From assembly GCA_943349725.1 (NCBI GenBank), contig CALQZP010000043.1, positions 1 through 8,751 on the forward strand: 8,751 bases of DNA. Direction: 5' to 3'. Origin of the DNA: Candidatus Nomurabacteria bacterium. GTDB lineage: Bacteria > Patescibacteriota > Minisyncoccia > Phycocordibacterales > UBA10002. The stretch's first letter is position 1, and every line of letters starts with the position of its first letter. Positions 1 through 4,304 of this stretch are shown here, piece after piece. A model generated the notes under the pieces. It was given only the letters and a program-made list of their open reading frames with translations. It searched no databases and had not been told where the DNA came from. The translations under genes were made by a program, and so were the position numbers.

Positions 1-2
1 GT

Positions 3-164
3 TCTCAAAAGAAAATCATCATTCGGCTCAGCGTCGAAAAAGGGTGCGGAGACAATGTCAATCCTTTTTTCCGTCCTTCTTTCCATGTGGAGAAAGGATC
101 CGCTGACCTACTTCTCAAACTATTCGAAAATGAGGGTGTGAGGGGTTACGTCAGTATACCTTGA
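3..164 (+). CDS. 3' end of a truncated ORF, unknown function
   Basis: Frame 3 is open from the window edge to a TGA at 162-164 and gives 53 residues. The composition is protein-like: charged, with an amphipathic stretch around ADLLLKLFENEGVRGY near the end. Frame 1 is also open to position 141 but is basic and less convincing. The segment with FFRPSFHVEK followed by the helix and a final GVRGYV has a loose resemblance to the second half of small LAGLIDADG-type proteins. That is only an impression, because no LAGLIDADG helix is present. The start and most of the gene lie outside the window. It runs in the same direction as the downstream deoxyhypusine-synthase-like gene, which has its own promoter overlapping this ORF's stop codon. 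Confidence 0.4.
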   Translation, partial: SQKKIIIRLSVEKGCGDNVNPFFRPSFHVEKGSADLLLKLFENEGVRGYVSIP

Positions 165-189
165 CGAAGCTCTTGCTTTATAGTAGGAT
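161..189 (+). promoter_or_regulatory. Candidate sigma-70-type promoter for the deoxyhypusine-synthase-like gene
   Basis: TTGACG at 161-166 and TAGGAT at 184-189 are separated by exactly 17 nt. Transcription would begin near 196, leaving a leader of about 30 nt before the ATG at 225. The -35 box overlaps the stop codon of the upstream ORF. Inferred from sequence only. Confidence 0.5.
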
Positions 190-224
190 AAAAGCCTATT
201 ATCATTTTCCACATTCATTTATTC

Positions 225-1262
225 ATGCCACGAAAAACTACAAAAAAGGAGCTACTCTCAACACCTGTTGAGCATATAGACATAAAAAAGTTTGATGCGA
301 CGCCGATTATTGAGTCAATGGCGAAGATGTCATTTACTTCTCGTGATCTCGCGAATGCCGCCGAAATCTTTGACCAGATGATACGAGACAAGGACTGTAC
401 GGTTATCCTGACGCTTGCCGGGAGTACCAGTGCCGGAGGGTGTATGGATCTCTATACGGAGCTCATTAAATCCAACATGGTGGATGTGGTTGTCGCCACG
501 GGAGCAAGTATTGTTGATATGGACTTTTTTGAGGCACTTGGTTTTAAGCACTATCAAGGCTCCCCTTTCGTGGATGACCGACTGCTTAGAAGTGTCTACA
601 TTGACCGAATATACGATACCTATATTGACGAAAAAGACCTTCAGGAATGCGATAAGGCGATTGCCGAAATCGCCGATGGGCTAGAGAGACGCCCGTACTC
701 GTCACGGGAGTTTATTGCCGAGATGGGAAAGTATTTGACGAAAAAAGGAAAGAAGAAAAATTCTCTTGTGCAAACCGCCTACAAGTATGGTGTTCCCATT
801 TTCTGTCCCGCTTTTTCGGATAGTAGCGCGGGGTTTGGGCTTGTGGTGCACCAGGTCAAGCATCCGCAAAGCCATATGTCCATTGATTCGGTAAAGGATT
901 TCTACGAGCTGACGCAAATCAAGATGAAGGCGAAAACCAGTGGTCTACTTATCATTGGAGGCGGAAGTCCAAAAAACTTCGCGCAGGATACCGTGGTGTG
1001 CGCCGAGGTACTCGGGAAGAATGTCCCTATGCACAAGTACGCGATTCAGATTACCGTCGCTGACGTGCGAGATGGGGCGTGCTCAAGCTCGACTCTCAAG
1101 GAGGCTGGTTCATGGGGTAAGGTGCACCACGAATACGAGCAAATGGTTTTCGCGGAGGCTACATCAGTGCTTCCCCTTATGGCAAGCTACGTCTATCACA
1201 GGAAAGGTTGGAAGGGACGCGCGAGACGCTCCTGGAGTGATATTTTTAAGCCGAGCAAGTAA
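225..1262 (+). CDS. Deoxyhypusine synthase family protein (bacterial type; possibly a homospermidine-synthase-like enzyme)
   Basis: 345 residues, close to the usual family length. The NAD-binding and catalytic core is recognisable: LAGSTSAGG (64-72), ATGASIVDMD (91-100), CPAFSDSSAG (194-203), GGGSPKN (245-251) and GSWGKV (295-300), where Lys299 matches the catalytic lysine of eukaryotic deoxyhypusine synthase. Compared from memory with the human enzyme, Trp297, Glu293 and Asp283 are kept. Three residues around the amine substrate differ: the positions of human Asp243, His288 and Asp316 appear to be Phe204, Asn251 and Cys286. Bacteria lack eIF5A, so transfer of an aminobutyl group to a small amine (homospermidine-like chemistry) is more likely than protein modification, but this is not shown. 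The ATG at 225 fits the conserved N-terminus (HIDIKKFDATPI) and has no Shine-Dalgarno sequence. It converges on a SpeD-like decarboxylase gene, which suggests a polyamine role. Confidence 0.88.
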   Translation: MPRKTTKKELLSTPVEHIDIKKFDATPIIESMAKMSFTSRDLANAAEIFDQMIRDKDCTVILTLAGSTSAGGCMDLYTELIKSNMVDVVVATGASIVDMDFFEALGFKHYQGSPFVDDRLLRSVYIDRIYDTYIDEKDLQECDKAIAEIADGLERRPYSSREFIAEMGKYLTKKGKKKNSLVQTAYKYGVPIFCPAFSDSSAGFGLVVHQVKHPQSHMSIDSVKDFYELTQIKMKAKTSGLLIIGGGSPKNFAQDTVVCAEVLGKNVPMHKYAIQITVADVRDGACSSSTLKEAGSWGKVHHEYEQMVFAEATSVLPLMASYVYHRKGWKGRARRSWSDIFKPSK

Positions 1263-1436
1263 CTACTGGTTACTAGGAAGCGCAGTTTCGGAGGGGATGA
1301 CATTAGATGTTGTCCCCTCTTCCGTTTTGATTATCTCAAAATCTTTTAAAATGAAACTACGGTAGTAGGTCAAACCTATACTTACGATAATAAGTATGAG
1401 AAGTAAAGTGAAAAGTGTTTTTGATTTTGTGTCCAT
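1263..1436 (-). CDS. Small single-pass membrane protein, unknown function (57 aa)
   Basis: ATG at 1436 to TAG at 1263-1265 gives 57 residues. A basic start (MDTKSKT) is followed by a hydrophobic segment at about 8-25 (LFTLLLILIIVSIGLTYY). A short soluble tail (RSFILKDFEIIKTEEG, then a Ser/Thr/Pro-rich end) should face outside by the positive-inside rule. Tiny proteins with one membrane segment followed by a tail of the form YYR..ILKDFEI seem familiar from Parcubacteria, from memory, but I know no function. The start lies 5 nt beyond the stop of the SpeD-like gene, so the two are probably co-transcribed. A weak GAG about 10 nt upstream could serve as ribosome binding site. The stop codon abuts the stop of the convergent gene with no gap (1262/1263). 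Confidence 0.68.
   Translation of the reverse strand: MDTKSKTLFTLLLILIIVSIGLTYYRSFILKDFEIIKTEEGTTSNVIPSETALPSNQ
1291..1328 (+). terminator. Rho-independent terminator of the deoxyhypusine-synthase-like gene
   Basis: A 12-bp stem (1291-1302 with 1308-1319, including two G-U pairs) has a 5-nt loop TTAGA and is followed by the T-rich tract TTCCGTTTT. There is no matching T-tract on the minus side. It sits 28 nt past the plus-strand stop codon and lies inside the coding sequence of the convergent small membrane protein. Confidence 0.6.
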
Positions 1437-1441
1437 ATGTC

Positions 1442-1828
1442 TTACTCAAGGTCGCGGTCGGGATAACGTGTTCCACGTATAATAAAATTCTCCTCAACAT
1501 CCTTTAGGTCAAACGTGTCTTTAAAATATGATACGACTTTTTTGGTATCAAGGCCATTCTGGCAGGTATAGACATCCGCACTCACAAAACCTCTTCCGGG
1601 AAAGGTGTGAACGCTGATGTGGCTTTCGGCAATAATGACAAAACCGCTCCAACCACCGGGGTCTTTTTTGCCGTTCGGCTCCGCCCACACAGTCACTGGG
1701 TCAATAAGCGTGTGCATGCCGAGAAGTTTCGGAAGTTCGGAGAGGCATTTCAGCACAAGCTCTTTGTTGTTGAGTTTTTCTTTGTCGCCACCGTAGCCGT
1801 CTATCGTGATGTGTTCGCCAAAATGCAT
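1442..1828 (-). CDS. speD: SpeD-like pyruvoyl-dependent decarboxylase (AdoMet decarboxylase fold; substrate uncertain)
   Basis: 128 residues, the length of short bacterial AdoMet decarboxylase proenzymes. The start MHFGEHITIDGYGGD matches the family N-terminus. The self-processing site is intact: Glu68-Ser69-His70, where Ser69 would become the pyruvoyl group and the chain splits between Glu68 and Ser69. His74 and Cys89 match the processing and proton-donor residues (His68 and Cys83 of the Thermotoga enzyme). The usual HTWPE motif reads HTFPG here. The Glu that contacts the AdoMet ribose is Gly78 and the adenine-stacking Trp is Phe76. SpeD homologs that decarboxylate ornithine or arginine instead of AdoMet are known, including from CPR bacteria, so putrescine or agmatine production is a serious alternative. 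No spermidine synthase is visible here. The gene is followed by the small membrane protein and preceded by an attenuator-like leader and a promoter. Confidence 0.85.
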   Translation of the reverse strand: MHFGEHITIDGYGGDKEKLNNKELVLKCLSELPKLLGMHTLIDPVTVWAEPNGKKDPGGWSGFVIIAESHISVHTFPGRGFVSADVYTCQNGLDTKKVVSYFKDTFDLKDVEENFIIRGTRYPDRDLE

Positions 1829-1856
1829 ATTTGATAATTTTCAGAAGTAAGCCACC

Positions 1857-1885
1857 ATTTTATCATAAGGGGCTCTCCTTGCCAA
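1857..1885 (-). promoter_or_regulatory. Proximal promoter candidate of the SpeD-like gene
   Basis: On the minus strand, TTGGCA (1885-1880) and TAAAAT (1862-1857) are 17 nt apart. The predicted start near 1850 gives a leader of about 20 nt before the ATG at 1828. It lies between the terminator hairpin and the gene, so transcripts from here would bypass the hairpin. Confidence 0.45.
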
Positions 1886-1886
1886 T

Positions 1887-1939
1887 AAAAAATCCCGCCA
1901 GGAGCTAACCCAAGTGGGCGAGCTCGTGGCGGGATTTTT
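1887..1939 (-). terminator. Strong terminator hairpin, candidate attenuator upstream of the SpeD-like gene
   Basis: A perfect 13-bp stem joins 1888-1900 and 1927-1939 (TGGCGGGATTTTT and its complement). Inside it, GAGCT/AGCTC (1902-1906 with 1921-1925) and CCC/GGG (1909-1911 with 1916-1918) pair further. The minus-strand transcript ends in six U; the plus strand also ends in a T-run, so it could work in both directions. A segment at 1960-1973 copies one terminator arm (13 of 14 bases identical to 1887-1900) and could pair with the other arm instead. Confidence 0.75.
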
Positions 1940-1941
1940 CT

Positions 1942-2001
1942 TCAAACAGACTTCAGCCGAAAAAATTCCGCCAAAATGCTTGAAGAAATCTCCGCACTCA
2001 T
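1942..2001 (-). CDS. Candidate 19-residue leader peptide
   Basis: ATG at 2001 to TGA at 1942-1944, reading MSAEISSSILAEFFRLKSV. It starts about 11 nt after the expected transcription start of the distal promoter and stops 2 nt before the terminator stem. Its codons cover the proposed antiterminator segment (1960-1973). A ribosome paused at its stop codon would cover the terminator's first arm. There is no clear Shine-Dalgarno sequence, only GGA about 10 nt upstream. Position is the main argument; such a short ORF could be chance. Confidence 0.35.
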   Translation of the reverse strand: MSAEISSSILAEFFRLKSV

Positions 2002-2018
2002 GGGAACAATCCGCGGTA

Positions 2019-2047
2019 AGTATAATGGCGAGGCTATACTGCGTCAA
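2019..2047 (-). promoter_or_regulatory. Distal promoter upstream of the leader region
   Basis: TTGACG (2047-2042) and TATACT (2024-2019) are 17 nt apart on the minus strand, one of the best sigma-70-type matches in the window. The start would lie near 2012. The -35 box is 11 nt downstream of the repeat that carries a DnaA box (2059-2085). Confidence 0.6.
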
Positions 2048-2058
2048 CGGAAAGTAAT

Positions 2059-2085
2059 TGTGGATAACGCACTTCACCGTAAAAA
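2059..2085 (-). repeat. 27-bp repeat, copy A, containing a perfect DnaA box
   Basis: 25 of 27 bases match the second copy at 2843-2869. The minus strand ends in TTATCCACA (2067-2059), the consensus DnaA box, preceded by TTTTTACGGTG and AGTGCG. It lies directly upstream of the distal promoter. It could be a binding site for DnaA or another regulator, or a dispersed lineage repeat. The DnaA-box identity is exact; any function is inferred. Confidence 0.6.
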
Positions 2086-2107
2086 CTGACGTGCGTCTTT
2101 TAGTACA

Positions 2108-2192
2108 ATAGGACTTACACACACCCCTCCCGCCTGGACGCGCGCGTGCCCCCTTATTAGGGGAGAATAAAAAAAAGATGCGTAAGTCCTAT
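2108..2192. repeat. 85-bp element bounded by 11-bp perfect inverted repeats
   Basis: ATAGGACTTAC at 2108-2118 is mirrored by GTAAGTCCTAT at 2182-2192. The element is flanked on both sides by the trinucleotide ACA (2105-2107 and 2193-2195). Inside are a GC-alternating palindrome ACGCGCGCGT (2138-2147), a hairpin CCCCT/AGGGG (2150-2154 with 2159-2163) and a run of eight A (about 2169-2176). No gene is visible. Together with 1829-2047, it fills the 420-bp gap before the next gene. It could be a miniature inverted-repeat element or a structured RNA. Confidence 0.5.
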
Positions 2193-2201
2193 ACAAGTTA
2201 A

Positions 2202-2225
2202 AAGCCGTCTCACCTGAGACGGCTT
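2202..2225 (-). terminator. Rho-independent terminator of the unknown gene at 2249
   Basis: A perfect 10-bp stem AAGCCGTCTC/GAGACGGCTT (2202-2211 with 2216-2225) with loop ACCT. On the minus strand it is followed by TT, so four T run through the stem end. It lies 23 nt past the stop codon. Confidence 0.65.
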
Positions 2226-2248
2226 CGATCTGTTATCTCACACGAGTA

Positions 2249-2803
2249 TCAAGCAACTTGCAGTTCTTGATGCACAGTGCGCTCCCGAAGGAGCTTGGCA
2301 ACCTTCTTAGCGAAGGCTTTCACGCTCTGTGGTGAGTCGAGGTCGTTCGGGGTTAAAAAGACATCCGCTTTCTTCTGCCCCAGCCGGACTTTAGTCCAAT
2401 TTGTAGTAACATCAACAGTTACTTTCACCTCGGTCCCTGCGACCTGAAAATAGCAATCAACACCCCAGTGAATGTCCAGTGGTCCGCCGAGTGACCGTAT
2501 AAGCTCTATTCTGATAGACGGTTCATGATGAAACCTTGCTTGGACCGCTTGGAGAAGGTCAAAAGCCGTCATCGTAGGTGGAGATCCAGGGTTCCACTTT
2601 CCTGCCATGAGCTCCACTTGAGCGTGCGTCTCTGCCATGTGCAGGCTCTCGGCGAGGTTGTACTTTGGTATGTGCCCTGCCTCTTCGTAGGTAAGAGGGT
2701 GTGTAGCGCCGAAAACCAAAAACTCTAGCCGTCTTCCGGAACACTCTTGGTACGAGGTATCTTGAGTTGCGCTCATAATCTTCAGCTGCCTTTCTCTCTT
2801 CAT
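2249..2803 (-). CDS. Hypothetical protein, 184 aa, not recognised
   Basis: Soluble protein with no signal peptide or membrane segment. The N-terminal half has a region LTYEEAGHIPKYNLAE (37-52), and the C-terminal half looks like an alpha/beta fold: IHWGVDCYF (111-119), VKVTVDVTTN (126-135), then KADVFLTPND (145-154) and a basic helix. GVD (114-116) followed by a strand ending in VDV (130-132) is reminiscent of a PD-(D/E)XK nuclease core, but the usual lysine is not in place, so I do not call it a nuclease. The frame continues upstream into the HIT gene and the 27-bp repeat, which is not plausible coding. ATG 2803 is chosen for GGTGG 10 nt upstream; ATG 2776 (175 aa) is equally possible and fits the weak promoter better. 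A clear terminator follows the gene. Confidence 0.6.
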   Translation of the reverse strand: MKRERQLKIMSATQDTSYQECSGRRLEFLVFGATHPLTYEEAGHIPKYNLAESLHMAETHAQVELMAGKWNPGSPPTMTAFDLLQAVQARFHHEPSIRIELIRSLGGPLDIHWGVDCYFQVAGTEVKVTVDVTTNWTKVRLGQKKADVFLTPNDLDSPQSVKAFAKKVAKLLRERTVHQELQVA

Positions 2804-2830
2804 TAAAACATTACCACCACAAAAATACAA
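2802..2830 (-). promoter_or_regulatory. Weak promoter candidate for the unknown gene
   Basis: TTGTAT (2830-2825) and TTTAAT (2807-2802) are 17 nt apart. The -35 box lies 12 nt downstream of repeat copy B, nearly the same spacing as at copy A. If used, the start near 2795 would favour ATG 2776 over 2803. Confidence 0.3.
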
Positions 2831-2842
2831 CGCAAAAAGCAG

Positions 2843-2869
2843 TGTGGATAGCGCACTCCACCGTAAAAA
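2843..2869 (-). repeat. 27-bp repeat, copy B, containing a near-consensus DnaA box
   Basis: 25 of 27 bases match copy A in the same orientation. The DnaA-box part reads CTATCCACA, one mismatch from consensus. It sits between the HIT gene stop (2887) and the unknown gene start. A TAGTAC lies about 20 nt beyond the shared block in both copies, so similarity may extend further. Confidence 0.58.
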
Positions 2870-2886
2870 ATGCGCCCCTCGTTTCG

Positions 2887-3351
2887 CTAGTACTTTTTTG
2901 ACCGAAGTTTCTGTGCCAACTCTGCAAGGTTTGTATCGTCTTCCCTCTTGTAGTCGTGTGATGAAATATAACCCTCGTATTTTTGAAAATATTTGTTGAC
3001 ACTTGATTTGATTGGCTTCCATTCTTTCATATCGGCCGTGCCGTGCATTGGAAAGAGCTTGGCGTGAACATGGTTCACACCAAAGCCTTCAAACACCATA
3101 GCGGTTCGCCCCACGTCCAAAAGTCCGCTATCCAAGAGCTTTGCAACCTTTTTGGTAGCAAGAACCAGCTCCGAAAGCACCGACTCTGGAAGGTCAAATG
3201 CATAGCTTTCGTAATGGACTTTGGGGATAACAACGGTTGCCCCCTCGGTGTTTGGGAAAATAGACAGAAACGCAACGTGCTTCTCATCCTCAAAGACGCG
3301 GTGCGCAGGTCCCTCACCTTTTACAATTTTACAAAATATACAGGTTTCCAT
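2887..3351 (-). CDS. HIT-family (histidine triad) nucleotide-binding protein
   Basis: 154 residues. The N-terminus METCIFCKIV carries the Cys4/Cys7 pair often seen in HIT hydrolases. The body has PNTEGATVVIPKVHYESY (33-50) and the triad region NHVHAKLF (93-100). HIT proteins hydrolyse or transfer nucleotidyl groups (Ap4A, AMP-lysine and similar) in the cytoplasm through the middle histidine of H-x-H-x-H. Here His94 and His96 are present but the third histidine is Lys98, so the exact reaction is open. A C-terminal extension (105-154) contains WKPI and a basic end. ATG 3351 is certain because METCIFCK is the family start and everything upstream is tRNA. The start lies 2 nt after the tRNA-Arg 3' end, with AGGAG inside the tRNA acceptor stem. 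Confidence 0.88.
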   Translation of the reverse strand: METCIFCKIVKGEGPAHRVFEDEKHVAFLSIFPNTEGATVVIPKVHYESYAFDLPESVLSELVLATKKVAKLLDSGLLDVGRTAMVFEGFGVNHVHAKLFPMHGTADMKEWKPIKSSVNKYFQKYEGYISSHDYKREDDTNLAELAQKLRSKKY

Positions 3352-3353
3352 AT

Positions 3354-3425
3354 TGCTCCTGGCAGGAATCGAACCTGCATCACCTCCTTCGGAGGGAGAT
3401 ATTCTATCCATTGAACTACAGAAGC
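3354..3425 (-). tRNA. tRNA-Arg (anticodon CCG)
   Basis: 72 nt with a full cloverleaf. The 7-bp acceptor stem is GCTTCTG/CAGGAGC (one G-U pair) with discriminator A. The D-arm is GTTC/GAAT with loop AATGGATA. The anticodon stem TCTCC/GGAGG encloses CTCCGAA, giving anticodon CCG for codon CGG. The T-arm is GCAGG/CCTGC with loop TTCGATT. A20 in the D-loop fits arginine identity. No CCA is encoded, so it must be added after processing. A TATACT at 3480-3475 is a possible -10 box but has no good -35. The HIT gene follows immediately on the same strand. Confidence 0.95.
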
Positions 3426-3511
3426 GTCAGGCAGGTACGTCGGTTTTTCGCTAGTCTGCAAGGACGGTAAGTGCAGTATAGAGTATTGGATATAAAGTAT
3501 AAAGCCCTCCT

Positions 3512-3540
3512 GTTGCTCGTGTATTAACCCAGTGAGCAAC
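3512..3540. repeat. Hairpin upstream of the tRNA
   Basis: GTTGCTC (3512-3518) pairs with GAGCAAC (3534-3540) around a 15-nt loop, just outside the left 30-bp inverted repeat. There is no T-tract on the minus side; the plus side continues into TTATACATTATTTTTA. Its role is unknown. Confidence 0.35.
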
Positions 3541-3543
3541 TTA

Positions 3544-3573
3544 TACATTATTTTTACGGTCGTAATTATAGTG
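3544..3573 (+). repeat. Left 30-bp inverted repeat flanking the PaaX/Cas2-like gene
   Basis: 26 of 30 bases match the inverted copy at 4191-4220. Both read inward as TACAYTATTTTTACGGTCG, then differ at a few bases and end in ATAGTG. Here the core TTACG-GT-CGTAA is itself a perfect palindrome, operator-like. On the minus strand, the copy contains TATAAT (3570-3565). Confidence 0.55.
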
Positions 3574-3581
3574 TAGAACAA

Positions 3582-4175
3582 TTATATGCCTGCAAATTCC
3601 CCAATATGAAAATGTTTTCGAAGCCAACGGTCATTCTCAATATATTCCGCGATAATGTATAGAATCTCAACTCCAATATGATAGTCAGTCTTAAGTAGCG
3701 ACAAGAAATCCTCACAGTCGTGTGGATACACCCATACGCTGTGGTGGAGGTGTACAAAACCAACAGATGCGAGAGTTGCCCGAAGAAGTGCCCGTACTTG
3801 TTTTCGCTTTTCTTTTATATCAAAGCTAACCAACCGCCATTTACCATCCCACCTCGCTGGTCTTGGTAGATGAAAGTCGGCGCGCTCAATTTCGGAAAGC
3901 CTTTTTTGACCCTTCGTGGTCAGATTAACGAAACCTTTCGCATTTTTCCCAATCAGTTTGGCAAGAAGGAGGCGCTCAATGGACTTGCTAATCGTATCCT
4001 TGGCGCTTCGCTTTGTTTTTACCCAGCCCAGTTGCTCAAGTACTTGAAGAGCATTTGGGGCTACCAGTGCAACGGTAAGTCCTCCGGCAGCGGCAAGCGC
4101 ATAGAGCACCGCCTTTTGAATGATGGCAATCTTTGCTTTTCTCTCCGTTCCATCTTTTCGTAGTTTCGTGCTCAT
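3582..4175 (-). CDS. PaaX-like protein with winged helix and Cas2-like domain
   Basis: 197 residues from ATG 4175. A basic N-terminus leads into a hydrophobic stretch (KAVLYALAAAGGLTVALVAP, about 21-40), which may be a membrane segment. A winged-helix-like part follows (SIERLLLAKLIGKNAKGFVNLTTKGQ, about 65-90). The C-terminal domain, from about 107, resembles the Cas2-like middle domain of PaaX regulators: KWRLVSFDIKE with the strand-1 aspartate, GFVHLHHSVWVYPHDC, then LYIIAEYIENDRWLRKHF. Databases may label such CPR proteins Cas2, but there is no cas1 and no array here. A role as transcription regulator is a family-based inference. GTG 4193 and ATG 4187 are alternative starts; 4175 is preferred because the first residues otherwise lie in the promoter-like repeat. 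The gene is flanked by 30-bp inverted repeats. Confidence 0.72.
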   Translation of the reverse strand: MSTKLRKDGTERKAKIAIIQKAVLYALAAAGGLTVALVAPNALQVLEQLGWVKTKRSAKDTISKSIERLLLAKLIGKNAKGFVNLTTKGQKRLSEIERADFHLPRPARWDGKWRLVSFDIKEKRKQVRALLRATLASVGFVHLHHSVWVYPHDCEDFLSLLKTDYHIGVEILYIIAEYIENDRWLRKHFHIGEFAGI

Positions 4176-4190
4176 AGTCAATGACATTTG

Positions 4191-4220
4191 CACTATTGTT
4201 GCGACCGTAAAAATAGTGTA
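4191..4220 (-). repeat. Right 30-bp inverted repeat, overlapping the gene's promoter region
   Basis: Inverted copy of 3544-3573 (26 of 30). On the minus strand it contains TTACAC and AATAGT 18 nt apart, a weak promoter whose start near 4185 would suit ATG 4175. The imperfect palindrome TTACG-GT-CGCAA lies in the spacer, where a repressor could bind. Positions 4221-4304 up to dnaJ hold no gene and no convincing terminator. Confidence 0.5.
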
Positions 4221-4304
4221 ACAGCGAGAACACGATGAAGATATCTTTACAGGTATCTATCTGGAAGGGATGTGGGAAAACTCGCGACAACTAGATTTGA
4301 CACC

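Noticed and set aside
61..99. ATCCTTT/AAAGGAT inverted repeat near the left edge
   Set aside because: Weak 7-bp stem with a 25-nt loop inside the truncated ORF; likely chance.
1378..1397. ATACTTA/TAAGTAT hairpin as a terminator of the SpeD-like gene
   Set aside because: Short AT-rich stem without a T-tract, and it lies inside the small membrane protein's coding sequence.
1942..2001. Kinship of the leader peptide (MSAEIS...) with the MAGDIS uORF of animal AdoMet decarboxylase mRNA
   Set aside because: The similarity is a few residues in a very short peptide and the systems are unrelated; most likely coincidence.
1841..2122. 93-residue minus-strand ORF
   Set aside because: It runs through the terminator stem, promoter and DnaA-box repeat, is Cys/Thr-rich without a fold-like pattern, and conflicts with the regulatory reading of the region.
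2059..2869. Replication origin, from DnaA boxes
   Set aside because: Only two boxes about 780 bp apart, no dnaA or dnaN gene and no long AT-rich unwinding region nearby.
2804..3022. Long N-terminal extension of the unknown protein
   Set aside because: It would read through the DnaA-box repeat and overlap the HIT gene by over 130 bp on the same strand.
3352..3411. N-terminal extension of the HIT protein (MDRISPSEGGDAGSIPARSN)
   Set aside because: It is a translation of the tRNA-Arg gene; the family start METCIFCK is at 3351.
3582..4193. CRISPR-Cas locus suggested by a Cas2-like domain
   Set aside because: There is no repeat-spacer array and no cas1 or effector. The protein has a winged-helix part and is longer than Cas2, which fits PaaX-like proteins better.
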